64,000 nucleotides of DNA from Hansfordia pulvinata (GCA_006538405.1 BJKQ01000040.1:22972-86971); one strand, 5' to 3'; positions 30,641 through 42,755 are shown, counted from the first letter of the stretch. Notes: generated from the letters alone by a model not told the origin. Program-made: numbers and translations.

Positions 30641-31508
30641 CGCGTGGGCGTGGGCGCAGTTGTCCATGAGCATCCGCAAGGACTTCGCAACGGCGCCAGG
30701 ATTTACTTCATAAAGTGGCTGCGCAGTATCCGATCTGAATTACTGTCATACCAACAGTTCGATTGCTTGAGATCGGCAGTTTGTGACCCTTTGAGGCATA
30801 CACCACCAGGCTGAATATGAAGCCAGACGAAGTCATCACCAACATACGCTCTAGCAAAACACGCTATGACCCGCCCGGAGCGAGAGGCGTATACTTGTCA
30901 ATGGGCCGCGGCGCCTTTCAAAAGCTGAAACTATATCCGTAATAGCGCTGGTGTACTGGTATGGGGCTGTAACTGTTCGGAGCAGGGTGCTCTGTGCACC
31001 TGTCACGGGGCCTTGGTGGGCGTAGTGCCAAATTTGTGTTCCTCATCAGGGCGCCATTGAGGCTACCCTTATAGTTGCAATTGCCGTCCCAAGTGACGCT
31101 GTATCGTCTACAATTCCCATAACCAGCGTATCAACGGACACCAATGCTTCTTATCATAGAGCCTACGGCGTCAAATTATGTGATAGTGACGAGTGCAGCG
31201 CAACACGTTACCCTGTACAAGGGGCAGCATGGTAGGATCGCAAGGCAAAGCCCTGTAGGCGCTTGGATGCAATGACCCGTGATGAAATGCAGGGTTTGCC
31301 ATTCAGGGATCCTGACAGAACGCGCGTATCCATTGGTGCAAAGTGTTTTTCTGCGTAAGAGGTTTTGCCCCAGACGACGCGCGCTGTGCTTTTGATCTGT
31401 ACGATATATTCACATTTCATTTTGTTGTCGCATATCACTTCTTTCGAGTCATGGACTAATTTTTCCTGTGGAAGGGGAACGAGCGTAATATTGTTGAGCT
31501 GCCAATGA
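30641..31508. other. No gene recognised
   Basis: About 870 bp with short ORFs. A minus-strand frame continues from the zinc-finger gene into this stretch (to about 31208) but shows no domain. Confidence 0.35.
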
Positions 31509-32179
31509 CTACATATGGTGTGCATGAAATCTTCTCTTGTGACGCGTGAAGTTATCTCTCCTGGTGAAAGTAGCCCCAGGGCATTGACTGCAGTGTAAGC
31601 GCGGTAGGTGTTGATGGGTATTGACATGTCTCTCCATGTCACTAGCTTTCGCCATGCTAATGTGGCAGTATGGGCATGAAAAGTTCTTGATGACAGGGCT
31701 GAAGATTCGATCAATATTCGGCACTCACGAACCGGAAGCTTCAATGGTAAACTGACCGTGTACATTGCGGCGTCGATGACGTTGTCGATGAAACGAGATT
31801 GTTCGGTAGTGGGACTTTAAACCCAGCTGGCTGAACAAAGGGCGGGAGACTTGGAAATGAGTGAAAGTCATCTAGCGATTCGTATGCGCGGTAGGAAGAG
31901 GCATTCGTGCCTGGTTCGGGCCAACATTGTCGTTATCTCTGGAGGGTGCAGCAGTTGCGTTTCGTAATCCACACATTTCAGATGTAGCAATGGATGGTGT
32001 ACTCTAAAGAGCATCTGATTCCATTTGTGAAGCATCGAGACTTGTGTTGACCGAGTCGTCAAACTGATGTTCCAAAGCAAGATGAGTGGAAATGGAAAAT
32101 ATGGCATCGCTGTGATCACCAAAACGTGGGAGTGAATTTGACGTGTGTAGACCTGAATTTGATTCCGGTATTTGATCAT
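31509..32179 (-). CDS. C2H2 zinc-finger protein, gene structure unresolved
   Basis: The frame 31724 to 31509 has two good C2H2 fingers: CPYCHISMAKASDMERHVNTH, and CSQCPGATFTRRDNFTRHKRRFH, ending just after them. A second frame (32179 to 31868) on the same strand, with conserved-looking text (LLHLKCVDYETQLLHPPEI), probably encodes the upstream part, joined by one or more introns I could not place with certainty. Two fingers suggest a DNA-binding protein, perhaps a transcription factor. It could also be a relic like the other C2H2 loci here. Confidence 0.5.
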
Positions 32180-32375
32180 GCCATCTTGTCGATCTGAAAT
32201 TGTTGCTGCCCGGTTCTGTGGTGCCTGAATTGCCGGCTAAATCAGGCTGTCCATCGAAAAGAATGCATCTTTCAAAAGTATCGAAGCACTCATGAACAAG
32301 ATATCAGTCAGTTTTCCTTTTATCCAACTTCGGAACGATCTCATTACTCACGATCCATATCAACGAGTACCATAT

Positions 32376-32985
32376 GAAAGAAACGAGCGCCAAGCGTGAT
32401 GTCAAAAACGGATTCGCGCTGTAAAAGATGTTGAAGTAGGCAATCACTTGAAAGCTAAATAAGATCTGGTTGCAGTTATTCGATGGGTTTCCACGCCATT
32501 CACCCCTTGACAAATTGACATTGCGGGGAAAGACATTCAGGTTGGGACGACTGTAGATAAGCTGATCTGCGATAACATACATGACATCTATGGCTGGCAC
32601 GAGTGGGCGAATCAAAGTTGAAACCATGGGCGACTAGCGCACGAATCAAATGAATTTCCTACGATATTCTATTTAGCAAAGCCATCATAGGCTCCTTCTT
32701 TTTAGAATCATTCAATGAAACGTCAGAGTAGAAAAACACACGCTATACCCTTCAAAGGCGCAAGTTTTCTGTTCCGTCTGTTCGTATCGGTCTTAGGTAA
32801 AATACTTTTACTGTTAGGCATGACGCTGATGTGATGATAATGAAGCTTGATCTCATGTGTATGGTTATGTTTATGGCTGCCAGGTGTAAGAAAAGCCCTG
32901 TCGATCTAGTTATCGTCGCCACATGGAGGTTTCGATGTACATCTGTCCTTGTAGGTACTATGCGTAATTCACGCATGTTATAGTT
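32376..32985 (-). repeat. Dispersed repeat D, copy 1
   Basis: This segment matches 49825-50438 in the same orientation at an estimated 85-90 percent, including a long shared frame on the minus strand (VIADQLI.SRPNLNVFPRNV). Its right end is joined directly to a LINE ORF1 fragment here, while the other copy is joined to unrelated sequence. No terminal repeats recognised. Confidence 0.75.
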
Positions 32986-32987
32986 GT

Positions 32988-33390
32988 TCAGTCTTCTTAT
33001 TAGCGTTGTCTTGACCCCGTAGGGGTCCAGGTGGCTGTGGTCCATGCGTACAGAGATTCGCAGGTCCTCCCCACGTTTCTTTGTCTCTTTGCCCTCCTGA
33101 GCTTTTGTCAGCTTTTTTGTGGCAGCCAGCGCACCCAAAGGCTGGCCAGTGCCTGCCGCACCACCTGCTACACGACTCTGTTGCTTCGTGTTGGACCGAT
33201 GTTGGCCCACATCGCCGCCGTCTAGCCAGATGCTCAGGTATTTCGTGGAGAAGTCTTTAAACTCCTTAGCGTACGTGGTCACATCAGGTCCCGCCTTTTG
33301 CAGGGTGTCATCAATAGAGTCTGCGCAGTCCTGAAAGAGCCTGTGCTTGGTCTTAAAGGAGAGTCTCTCTTTCTGCAAGATGCTGGCTAA
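32988..33390 (-). mobile_element. LINE ORF1 internal fragment
   Basis: About 400 bp matching the N-terminal half of ORF1 at 11056-12477: QKERLSFKTKHRLFQDCADS, IWLDGGDVGQHRSNTKQQ, KKRGEDLRISVRMD. Both ends are abrupt, inside ORF1, so it is a rearranged piece without LINE ends. A short in-frame gap removes the residues between TKQQSR and VAGGAAG. Confidence 0.8.
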
Positions 33391-33739
33391 CTTAATGAAT
33401 GACTAGATACATGAGAAACCTTCCTTCCTTACATGTCCTTCATTCCCTCACTGATGTCCTTCCTTGATCACTTCCCGTGCCATAGTCCCCGTGCATGCTC
33501 ACTACGTTCCTCGTAAGCGTCACCCTGCACACGGTGATCGGGGTGAGCGCTCTGCCTGCTTACTGTCTTGGCGGTGATCTTGGGCACGTGACACTGCACC
33601 CGTGTCCCATGGTTTTCTGCGTACATGATTGGTTTGGCAGGGTCCCTGTGCGACGATTGGTCCACAGGTCCACTGCCTACATTAGTGTGGCCCGTCCTGC
33701 CGGCCTGGCAATCGGGTTCGTAACAATAAGGTAAATTGA
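33391..33739. other. Intermediate-GC segment, no gene recognised
   Basis: A minus-strand frame here (33839 to 33468) has no hydrophobic or domain signature. It could be element debris between the LINE fragment and the AT-rich block. Confidence 0.35.
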
Positions 33740-34560
33740 AATTGCGTCGTAGTACTAACTTTGATATGTAAATGAAATAAACTTTTAAAGACGCTATTAT
33801 TTCATGAACTGAAGTGAAAATGAATGATAAAGGAGTCAATAAGAATCTTGTTAATGTGTTGTAAATAAGTTTGATAAAGTCTGAAAACTTTAAAAGTATA
33901 TTACATACTTTTCAATGAAGTACATAAGTCCACGTTTATTAAACTTGTCGGTATTATGACTTAAAAAAACTAAAATTAACCATAACCTAAACGTGAAAGT
34001 CTAGTTGTAGGCTTATTTAACTATATTGAACTAACTTAATATTATAAGATACTTATAGTTATTACAATCATGACTTTACAAATAATATTGAAACTCTTTA
34101 CTAAATTATGATGTTTATCAACTTGAATTAATAAAAGATCGGTGACGGTTTCTATATAAGACCTCTTTATTATGAATAATGCCTATCGTTTCCCATTTTT
34201 TATCATGGTCTTCTCTTTTAGCCCTGTGTACTTCATATCAAATTGCCGCATTTTCTTAAATTATCCACATAGTACGAGGGTGGGTAGAACCTTTCGTACA
34301 CTATTTACTCCCCGTGAGCTCAAACCTGTTGGCCATTCCTTTTGGAATCGTAATCCCTTCTCTTGAACACATGTCCTCCCTGCTACTTTGCGGCTAGTTT
34401 GTTATGGCCTCTACGATTCTCCGAAGTGGCGATGGGAACTCTGCTAGTCTATCGATTACCTAATAGACTTTACGTTTCCCACGAGTTTCCTCTATTTTCT
34501 TAAAGGACCCTCCAATTAATTTATTACAGCCGCCTTACTATGAAGTTCTCACACTTTGTG
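33740..34560. other. AT-rich block without genes
   Basis: About 800 bp strongly enriched in A, T and TA dinucleotides, with sharp contrast to the GC-rich pseudogene that starts 640 bp further on. Possible causes are RIP mutation of an old repeat or an AT-isochore fragment. Confidence 0.6.
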
Positions 34561-34825
34561 AAAAGAGCCATTGTAATTGACGGATTTCGACCTCTTAGTA
34601 CAGGGTGTTTGCTTAAATATGGAGTCACTCTTAGGACGTTTAATCACGCGGCCACCTGCTAGTCTCTGAAAGTTGCCACGGCCTCGGGGTCCTGTGTTAG
34701 GTGGTCTCCGGTAGGGGAGCCGTAAATATCGTGTTTGAATAGCGTCGCATCTATGCCTGTTGCTGTCCTAGTTCATACGCTCCGCCCTTTTTACATTTTA
34801 CACGGGTTTCCGTTTGAGAAATAGC

Positions 34826-34920
34826 GGCGCCGGCAGCTTATCCAACTATAGCTTAAGCATTGCTTAAACATGCTTTATTCAGCAGTTTAAGATAGTACTT
34901 TTGAGTTGTTTATCGCCGAT
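34826..34920 (+). promoter_or_regulatory. Upstream element, weaker copy C
   Basis: GGCGCCGGCAGCTTATCC at 34826-34843 resembles GGCGCCG-AGCTTATACC of copies A and B and lies 373 bp before the ATG at 35199. TCGCCGAT near 34913 matches the second block, at 88 bp spacing instead of 74-75. The intervening sequence is not clearly alike, so this copy is supported mainly by position and core match. Confidence 0.4.
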
Positions 34921-35155
34921 ATTGCTCAAGGGGGCGAGTCCGGTGTGAAGGCGTGAATACAGCGGTACACTGGACACATGGGAGATCAACCACGGTTTAA
35001 AGCTTTAGTCCTGCGTGAGAATCAAATTCAAAAAGCGACCCTCCTCCCGCTCATTCTCTAAACCGAATAATTCTATTCATCGCCTGTATTAGTGAACGTC
35101 CTGATCTCTTGAAAATTTTTCTCTTTCCACGGAGAAATTACTTAACCTGCCAGAC

Positions 35156-35164
35156 TATAAAAAG
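35156..35164 (+). promoter_or_regulatory. TATA box of the glycosyltransferase pseudogene
   Basis: TATAAAAAG lies 43 bp before the ATG at 35199. Confidence 0.5.
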
Positions 35165-35198
35165 CGGGCTTGTCCCTACCGATGAATTCGTGTGCAGC

Positions 35199-36625
35199 AT
35201 GAAGATATTCACAATTCTTTACTCTTTAACTGTTGGACTTATTTCGGGCGCGGCCGTTCCATAGATCAACACCCGGACCTCGCAACACGACGATCTCAGC
35301 CCCTCGTTCGCCGAGCATCGCCGCTTTGCTGACATCAATGCCCGGGGCCACGAAAAAACGTACGGGCTCAAGAAGCTGCTCGTCGTGCTGGGCCCGCTGG
35401 TTTCGGTCTCACTCGAGTCTGGCGACGACGGCTATAAGGGCACGGAGCGCAGCGCCGTGTACATGCTGCACGAGCTCCACCGTAGGGGCGTTGAGCTTCA
35501 TATCATCGCGCCTGGCGGCTCCCGTGTTCCCGGCACGCTGTACGAGTCCGTGTCCAGGCCTCTCTGGGACCTGTCAGACCCGCACAACCCCACGTCAGCT
35601 CCGGCCGAAGCCATCGCCGAAGGCAAGCGCCAGACTGCAGAGCTCCTGTAACAGGTCGCCGCCCAGATCCGGCCCGACCTGGTCGACTGTTGGGTTGCGC
35701 ATTCGGAGGAGCTGGACGTCGCGCTTGAGTCGCTGGGGCCCGAGGTCCGCGCGTCGTCACTTTCCATGGTCCCATCGCGGACCGCCGGGACCTGCAGGGC
35801 ATCGCCGACAAGCACCCGGACCTGCCGGTCATGACCGTGTCGAAGCTGCAGCAGCGCGGGTCCAGGGCGCGGTTTGTTGGCGCCGTTCCCAACGGCATCC
35901 CGCCGGACGTTATCGACCTGCAAGCGGAGCCCGCGAAGGGGTGGCAACACAAGGGCAAGGGCCCCGGCGGCGCCGCCCTGGCGATGCTGGGACGGCTTTC
36001 GCCTAAGAAGGACTTCCCGCGCGGCATCGAGGTCGCCAAAGCGGCTGGCCTCAAGCTAGAGATTGCGGGCGCGCTGCTCAGCGACCAAAATGATATAAGG
36101 TACTACGAGAAGGTGCTGAAGCCGCTCTTCGAAAAAGAAAGCGCCACGGTGTCGGTGCGGTGGGATGTGGTTGAATCGAACAAGGGCGCCTTTTTCGCGG
36201 GTAAGGCGGCGCTTCTGGCATTCACCAAGCGGACAGCCGACGAGTGGGGGGAGCCTAACTTGGAGTCGGACGGCATGCACATCTCCGAGGCGCTGGTGGC
36301 GGGCGTGCCCGTCGTCGTCGACGAGGGCGTCGACGAAGGCAAGCTGGACCGGCACGGTCGTGCCGGCCTCCGTATCGACAGCTCCCGCCAGTCTCCTAGG
36401 GATACCGCCAGACTCATCCTGCACCACATGCCGCGCATCAACCATCTCGACTGCCGAGACTTCTTCGAAGAGAATTTTGCCATTGCCCGCACTGTCGATG
36501 ACCGCCTCCGCGTCTATCAAGAGATCCGTGGGTTGAGCTTCGCCACCACTAGGAAGATGAAGGCGAGGAACACCGGACTTAATAGAGGCCTCCACAGCTT
36601 CGCCTTACCCCTTCGTCTGCTATAA
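35199..36625 (+). pseudogene. Bacterial-type GT4-like glycosyltransferase with fungal signal peptide, broken
   Basis: The ATG at 35199 starts a signal peptide (MKIFTILYSLTVGLISGAAVP) that ends in TAG at 35262. The same frame then continues with a GT-B fold protein: KGTERSAVYMLHELHRRGVE, HIIAPGGSRVPGT, a TAA at 35649, and, after a frameshift near 35750, VTFHGPIADR, FVGAVPNGIP, ALAMLGRLSPKKDF, LKLEIAGALLSDQND, and a C-terminal HISEALVAGVPVVVDEG. This order matches bacterial family-4 glycosyltransferases, which use nucleotide sugars. Both stops could come from a single CA-to-TA change. The coding part is strongly GC-rich against AT-rich flanks and has no introns, which suggests horizontal transfer. 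Any activity now is unlikely. Confidence 0.7.
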
Positions 36626-37088
36626 TAAAGTTTGGATGTCTACAGGTATTTAAAGTAATCAGTCGCAGGCGGGCGGCTCTCGGGTAGAAAGGGGTATGGA
36701 TTTTGAACAGACCAGAGTAAGAACTACATCAATGAGCTATAATAATCTGCCAAGTCATTGCTTTTGAACTGCTTTTGTACTCGTTTGTTTTTTCTATTCC
36801 TTATACTATAGATGGACGTAGGGCACAGACTTATTGTGAGGTAAAGAGGATTGTTTTAGCTTTCCTTGGTAGAACTGCCGCGTATTTTGTCTAATATGGC
36901 CATAATCTGTGCTTAGTGATTGCATAATAATCCCGGTTCGAAGCCAAGCCTCTACACTATCGTTGGAGTGAATATCTATAAAGCGTCGCACATTTTTGCC
37001 TGCATTGTATGACGTAGATGCTGTAAAAGCTGGAGTCTGTTAAAAGGTAAAGACCGGGGAAAATCCTGATGAAACGGTACAAAGGGAT
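36626..37088. other. Intergenic, no gene seen
   Basis: About 460 bp without supported features. Confidence 0.5.
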
Positions 37089-37787
37089 TTGTCTGTACTT
37101 CACTCTCGACCAAGATTTCGGGGACATCACTTAATCAACCTAACATTGAGGCTCATCTACCTTGACACGAATGGTTCCAAGGAGCTGAAAGATAAGCACA
37201 TCCTGGACATCTTGGTGAACTGTTACGACAAGGCCATCAATCATGCCGGGTTCATCATCAAGACTAAGCGGAAAGGCACTCCGTACACCTTTAACCACTA
37301 CTTCAGCGACAACTTGCAAAAGCCCCAAAATACTCGCCTGGCCAAGCTCGTTCAAGCTGCAGGGGTAACTGCCACCTACAACACCGCGATTCGCAGGAAG
37401 AAAGGCTTGAGAGATAGTGATGAGTATCTAGAGGATGGGATCTTTGTTTCCACGGAGAAGCTTCGAAACCTATCAGTATCCAATTCGAATTCCGATCAGA
37501 CCATTGATCAGGTGCACAACGTCCTGGAGAGCTACTACAAAACTGCTACGAACCGGTTCGCTGACGTCGTTTGCCAGCAAGTCGTGGATCACATCCTTCT
37601 GCACAGCCAAGACGGAGCACCTCATGTGTTCAGCTCCAAGTGTTTTCGGAAATTGAGCGATAAAAATTTGGAAGACATTGCTGGAGAAGACGTCGGAACA
37701 AAAAGTCAGCGGTTGGAGCTTGATGAAGAAAATCGCGAGATACGAGGAGGCATGGAAGATTTTGAAAGGACATGTTTGAAGGAGTGA
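37089..37787 (+). pseudogene. Dynamin-like GTPase, C-terminal (middle/GED) fragment
   Basis: The 232-residue frame starts at a GTG, and no ATG fits. It contains the stalk and GED region of a fungal dynamin-like protein: NHYFSDNLQK, then QTIDQVHNVLESYYKTATNRFADVVCQQVVDHILL, then FSSKCFRKLSDKNLEDIAGED. The GTPase domain with its P-loop (GxxxxGKS) is absent upstream, so this is a 5'-truncated relic. Proteins of this kind remodel membranes or act in mitochondrial and antiviral-type roles, but this fragment cannot hydrolyse GTP. Confidence 0.7.
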
Positions 37788-38307
37788 TCTTGTAACGCCA
37801 TAGTGAGCTCGAACCTTTATCAGTGTTGCCAATGAGAATCGAAAGGGGTATCGTGATGGCCACATAGAAAGTCATGTACTAGATCCTCTTGATTGCAAAA
37901 CCAGTATACCGGTTGGTATGCGTGCCCGGTAGCTTAGTCAAGATAGTCATACATCACCATTTTACTGATAGAGTTGCTTCCTTGGAGAACCTTTGCGAGG
38001 GATGATTATTTGTGTCCTGCACACCAGGGGTTGGAAAATGTATTTTGAGTCTGATACAGCATTGACAGCTCAGTCTCTAGATTGAAACTTAGGATGTGCT
38101 GAGATTTCACAAACACCTCTGGCCACCTTCCGTGTCATCCAGATCTTCCCGCCATGGAATCTCCAGCCCTTGTGCTTCACCAAGCCAGCGTGCCTGATAT
38201 GGAGAGTTACTAATCGGAAATATTGCACCATCATATTAGATTTCGAAACCGAGCATAGAGGATAGAGAATTGGCCTCCAGCTCCAAAGACCGCACCATGG
38301 AGGTGTT

Positions 38308-40424
38308 TCAAGTATTCTGGAACAAGGGGGCGGTGCTTTGGCGTTGGTTGTCGCAAAAGTATACCAAATGCGCAGATTGAAGTTTTCTCTGTAAGGTTGC
38401 GAGTGACGGCCCCCGAGGCAGCCGACACAAGACCCGCAGTTTACAAGTTTCCCGATCAGAATAGAATCGCGGAGTATCGGCAAGTTCAATATAGAATAAG
38501 CATCCTAGTAAGCAGTGGGCCAGGGATGCCAGATATTGAACATCAAAGATGCCGCCGTGATATCTGACTTCAAAATATCGCGCATTCGTCATGTCGGCCC
38601 CATAGCTGAATAGGTTAGCTGCGTTCTCATAATGAAAAGTTTCCAGCAATGCGACAACTGGTGTTTGCACTTCGTACCCTATTCTTTGCCGTTCCATAGC
38701 GTTGTTCGAGATGGTCTTTCCTGAATGTTGAACGTGAATAGACGGACCATTCAGACACTTAATGTCATCCAAACTACATTTATGATCGCCACCAGAGCTG
38801 ATGTACCTCCGCCTCGTAAGTGGTGTCTGTTTGACTTTGATCCCATGAACTGGATGAAGCCCTTGAAAAGACCTAGACAGCCTATTGTTGGCAGCATAAC
38901 GACAGAGCAAAATATGACCCCACACCGCTGCAGTCGACAACATCAAATTTGGTCTCGGAGAGGCAAATCACCCAACATCAGTTTCGATTGTAGGCCTTTC
39001 AAAATTCCCGCTGTGAGGTATTTCTGATGCAAGGGAACATTCAGAAGTAACACCCTCACAAATGCAATGGGTGGCCGTGGAATCAAGATCAAGCTGTTTT
39101 GGCTCTGACAAAATGGGCAGATTGGCATGATAAACTCTCTATTCTGCTAGATTGATGTGTTACCGATGAATTGTATACATGGGCCGCAAAGTCCGTGGCC
39201 GCAGTCGGAGGTTTCTGGAGGTGATAAGAGGCAGGCTAGGCAAGTAGTCTTGCGTAGAATGAAACGCAGGAAAGTCTGCGAAGATTTTATGACGCCCACA
39301 TGGTATTCTGAGGCTGACAGGTTGGACTCGCGTGCTTTGTAGGCAATGTTGCAGGAATTGACTTTCACAGCCAACGCAGGAAGGCTGCTTATACAGACCT
39401 GTATGGTTTCTTCGATTACACGGCTGTATATATAGATATATATATATACATGGCGTTGTAATGGTCATCAGCGAAGAACGCTACGCTTTATCAGTCATGT
39501 CTCCCTTAGTCTGAAATTACTGACCGTGTCCCCTGCAGGGTAGGTATTAGTATGGAGTGCTGATGCAATGAAGTAGCTCAAAAGACCGCTGTTTTTATTT
39601 GAAGCCATACACAAAAGCAGTCCGATATGATATGATAAGTTTGAGGCTTGAAAGAAGACTTTCGCAAAGCAGATAAGAAATCAAAGTTTCCACTCATTGC
39701 TGTCGAAGAATGGACCACGGCGTCGTGGCAGATGCGACGTAGATCAATGGCAGAGAATGCCCACCTCGAAGCGTGCCGACGACTGAACATGGCGTTCGCT
39801 TGCGAAACAACATATATATCGACTTGTCGCGATGTGGGGAACAGATGCAAGCTCTCAAAGCTTTCCCAGAACATCTTCTCAATATCTTTCAATTTCTTGG
39901 TGCTTGTAGAGCTGCGCAAAATCCGCTATCTGTTTAACCCTCAACATATATCTCCACATCTTTTGTTCGAAATCTTCAGATGTAGAATCGGAAAAGGTTC
40001 TGCTCACGAGGATCAGTCGCGGCTTCTATCTGATCTCGTACTGTCGAAGGCGAATAAATGATGCAAGAAGCTCCTGAGCACCAGAAAGTCCCATATTGTC
40101 GTCCATGAAGATAAGAACGGTTTGACAAAGGTCTGCGATAAGGCGAGAAAACATGCTGACAGTTGCAGGGAGGATCGATGGCCCATGGATTCGATCTTGA
40201 ATAGTGTAGCACCCGGGACGGCCATGTTGATCGAGTGGTGCCCTCACTGTCTTGAAGTGAAGAGCTGCCCCACTGTCAATCAGGAGAATCGGTCTTTTTG
40301 GCCCAGGGAAGGAGTGGAGGAATATCGCGTTCGATGAGGTAGGCCCCAGCGTGCGGGGAGCTGCAATGTCATGAGATCTATTCTCCCCTCCAATGACCTG
40401 AATCACGCAGGGGGTCTCGTCCAA
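38308..40424 (-). pseudogene. Patatin-like / RING protein relic
   Basis: Broken minus-strand frames follow the order of large fungal patatin-like proteins. At 40424-40026 there is an N-terminal region with PILLIDSGAALHFKTV and FSRLIADLCQTVLIFMDDN. At 39919-39578 a helical region follows. At about 39240-39160 there is a RING-like cluster (CLACLLSPPETSDCGHGLC..C). At 39110 a CPFC pair precedes RPPIAFVRVL, where the patatin domain should start. At 38946-38308 a C-terminal segment includes LLGCLFYIEL and LRVLCRLPRGPSLATLQRKL. The GxSxG serine hydrolase core is not readable, and little space remains for it. Family assignment is by motif order; exact exon ends are uncertain. Confidence 0.55.
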
Positions 40425-40989
40425 GATCGTCGAAAAGCCGGTAGGCGCTGTAGTATTCTTGGAGGATGAGTTTCTGCGGGCTGGAGAATATTTGGAGCCA
40501 GGGGTTCATGATGAGAATCAGTCGAATGCGACGTGCTCAGGCAAGGTGACGATGCACAGTAGTCTAGACAAAGAGCTTATGCGCGTAATTATATTTGCGC
40601 ACGCCTCCGTGCTCCACTCATTGTACAGTTGTATTCCTAATGGCACACCACGAAGCTGAACGCGGAAACCCTACTTGAAAAGCGGACCGAGATCAGAAAC
40701 CGATTTCAGCTACTGCATGTGCCAATCTATCAACTGGACAGTGCCCGGTCCAGTGATGAACAATGATAAAGAAGAACCATGACGATGGAAATCGATTCCA
40801 GGAGTCGGATAGGGTAGATGTCGAACGGGCATCCATGTCGGACTCTAATGGAGAGTCTGAATCAGGGTAAACCCATCGCGAACCGAGAAAATTTCATCTT
40901 CGCGGACGCCTGAGAGAGCCAAGTGGGACCCACGGTCGGCGGTTTCAAGGTCGGGGCCGGCCGGTCCATCGAATGATCTCAAACAGCTC
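40425..40989. other. No gene recognised
   Basis: About 560 bp between the patatin relic and the duplicated C2H2/JmjC segment. Confidence 0.4.
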
Positions 40990-42755
40990 AAATCAAATTT
41001 CCAGGGCTAGCAGGTCATATCTGTCTTCATGCGAGTTGGTTTTTTCTTTTGCCATTTACTGGTCGGATTGCATGCCTTTGTCCAAACGCAATGTTTTGCT
41101 CTGGCTTTTGCTTGCCGCCTCCCTGTCGTTGCCGTCGCTCTGTCGTCGCTCTTGACATTACCCTCACGTCTCGTCATGTTGCAATGGTGCTTTCGTAAAT
41201 GCTACTCGTGGGGATATTGTCAACCACGCATTCGTGTCGTACAGGCAAGGTACGTGACTGGTCGCGATCATACAGGGTGATGTAGTTTCAGTGCACGCCG
41301 CGCGATTGGATCGCTACGATTGTTATTGAGAGCCCTGGAAGTTGCGTAAAGATCGCGTCGCGAGGAGCCTGAGACGATGTACTCAGTGGTAAGCGCTGAA
41401 ACTGCAGGCGATAACTACGGGGCTGTGGGCTGCGCAGCAAGACAGCCTCTGGGCATAACGGGTGCTAGAGCAGAGCGGGGTCGCTGTGCTTAAGGTTATT
41501 GCCGTGCATAGATCTGGAGTGCCAAGTTCCGACCCGCGTATCAGCCAATCCAATCTACTACTACATGCGGGTCAATCAAATCCCAGGCTAGCTTAGCCGA
41601 CACGCGCATAGATCGTCATAAAGCTACGTAAGCACACCATGAGATTTCCGAGGACTCCTTGAACTTGGGTCTACGCAGCCATCTCCGCACCCTGGTCGCT
41701 ACAACATGATCGCCCAACAGTGCCCAAACTGTGGATATAACTTCAGCCATAATTCCAACCGTCGACATCAACGACAGCTACATACATGCTGCAAGCATTG
41801 ACCGGAGGTCATATACGGGAGAAGACGCCACCAGTGTAGCCAATCGAATTTCGGACACCAGTGCAGTCTTTGCAAGGTCTCATTCGCCAGAAGTAACGCC
41901 CTGGGGAAGCACATCAAGCTGCCGCACGGACAAGCTCATTGCGGAGAAGTAACCCTGCGCAGTCGGACGAAGAAGCACAGCTTGAGCTGCCCAGCCTGCA
42001 GCCAATGGTCCAATCTGGTACAGGATTACTGTGCAAGGGCACGCGCTACCAGAGTCACGGCGTGCAGCGACCTACAAGCTCTTCTCGGCTATGTTTCGGA
42101 CCGATACCGCCTAGGACGGGAGGCACTTGCATACCTATAGATTTTGAAGCGATGCCCTGTGGGATCTCCAATCTCGGCACCCTGCACTTATCCAAGTAGA
42201 CCTTTTCCGATGGTGAATGTGCGATATGCTCGACCGAGACATCGAGACAAATACTGGGAAAGGTAAGCCCGAAGGCGCCAGTTCTGATCCCCAAAGAGTG
42301 GAACGCGGACAGGTCCTGTCTTGACATAACTCATTCGTCAAGTATATCTCGTCCTTTCCAAGCATAGACGCACACGACTTCCAGAAGAGTCATCGCACAA
42401 CGGCCGTGGTAATCAGACCGCAGTCAAAGCCACATGCCTTGCCCATCCAGAAACTGCGAGACCCCGACTACGGGCCGGTCAATATCCTGAATCTTGGAGG
42501 GTGAAAGCCCATTCCGACTTCCTCTTGCCTGATTCCGCTCCACTCCTACTCTATCGCGGAAACCTCCAAGAGTGACAGTGGCAATGTGAACTCGCCTTAT
42601 TCCATAGACCTGCTCGACTCGATATGCTTCCAGCTGTGTGCCAAGAGAGGTGCATTCTTGATGCCTCACATCGATCGTCATGGCGTCCTTACGACGGGTT
42701 CTGACGATTGTGGCGAGAAGCTATGGCCAGTATGGCCCCGGGGAGTCTCGCAAGC
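40990..42755 (+). pseudogene. Relic of the C2H2/JmjC gene with its upstream region (copy 2)
   Basis: The upstream 700 bp match copy 1 at 29130-29850. The coding relic starts near 41705 (CPNCGYNFSHNSNRRHQRQLH) and has the second finger region (CSLCKVSFARSNALGKHIKL...). It continues past copy 1 into the JmjC part: DLLDSICFQLCAKRGAF, MPHIDRHGVLTT and CGEKLWPVWP near 42640-42745. It stops there, before the second metal-binding His. Several frameshifts and stops break it. Confidence 0.7.
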
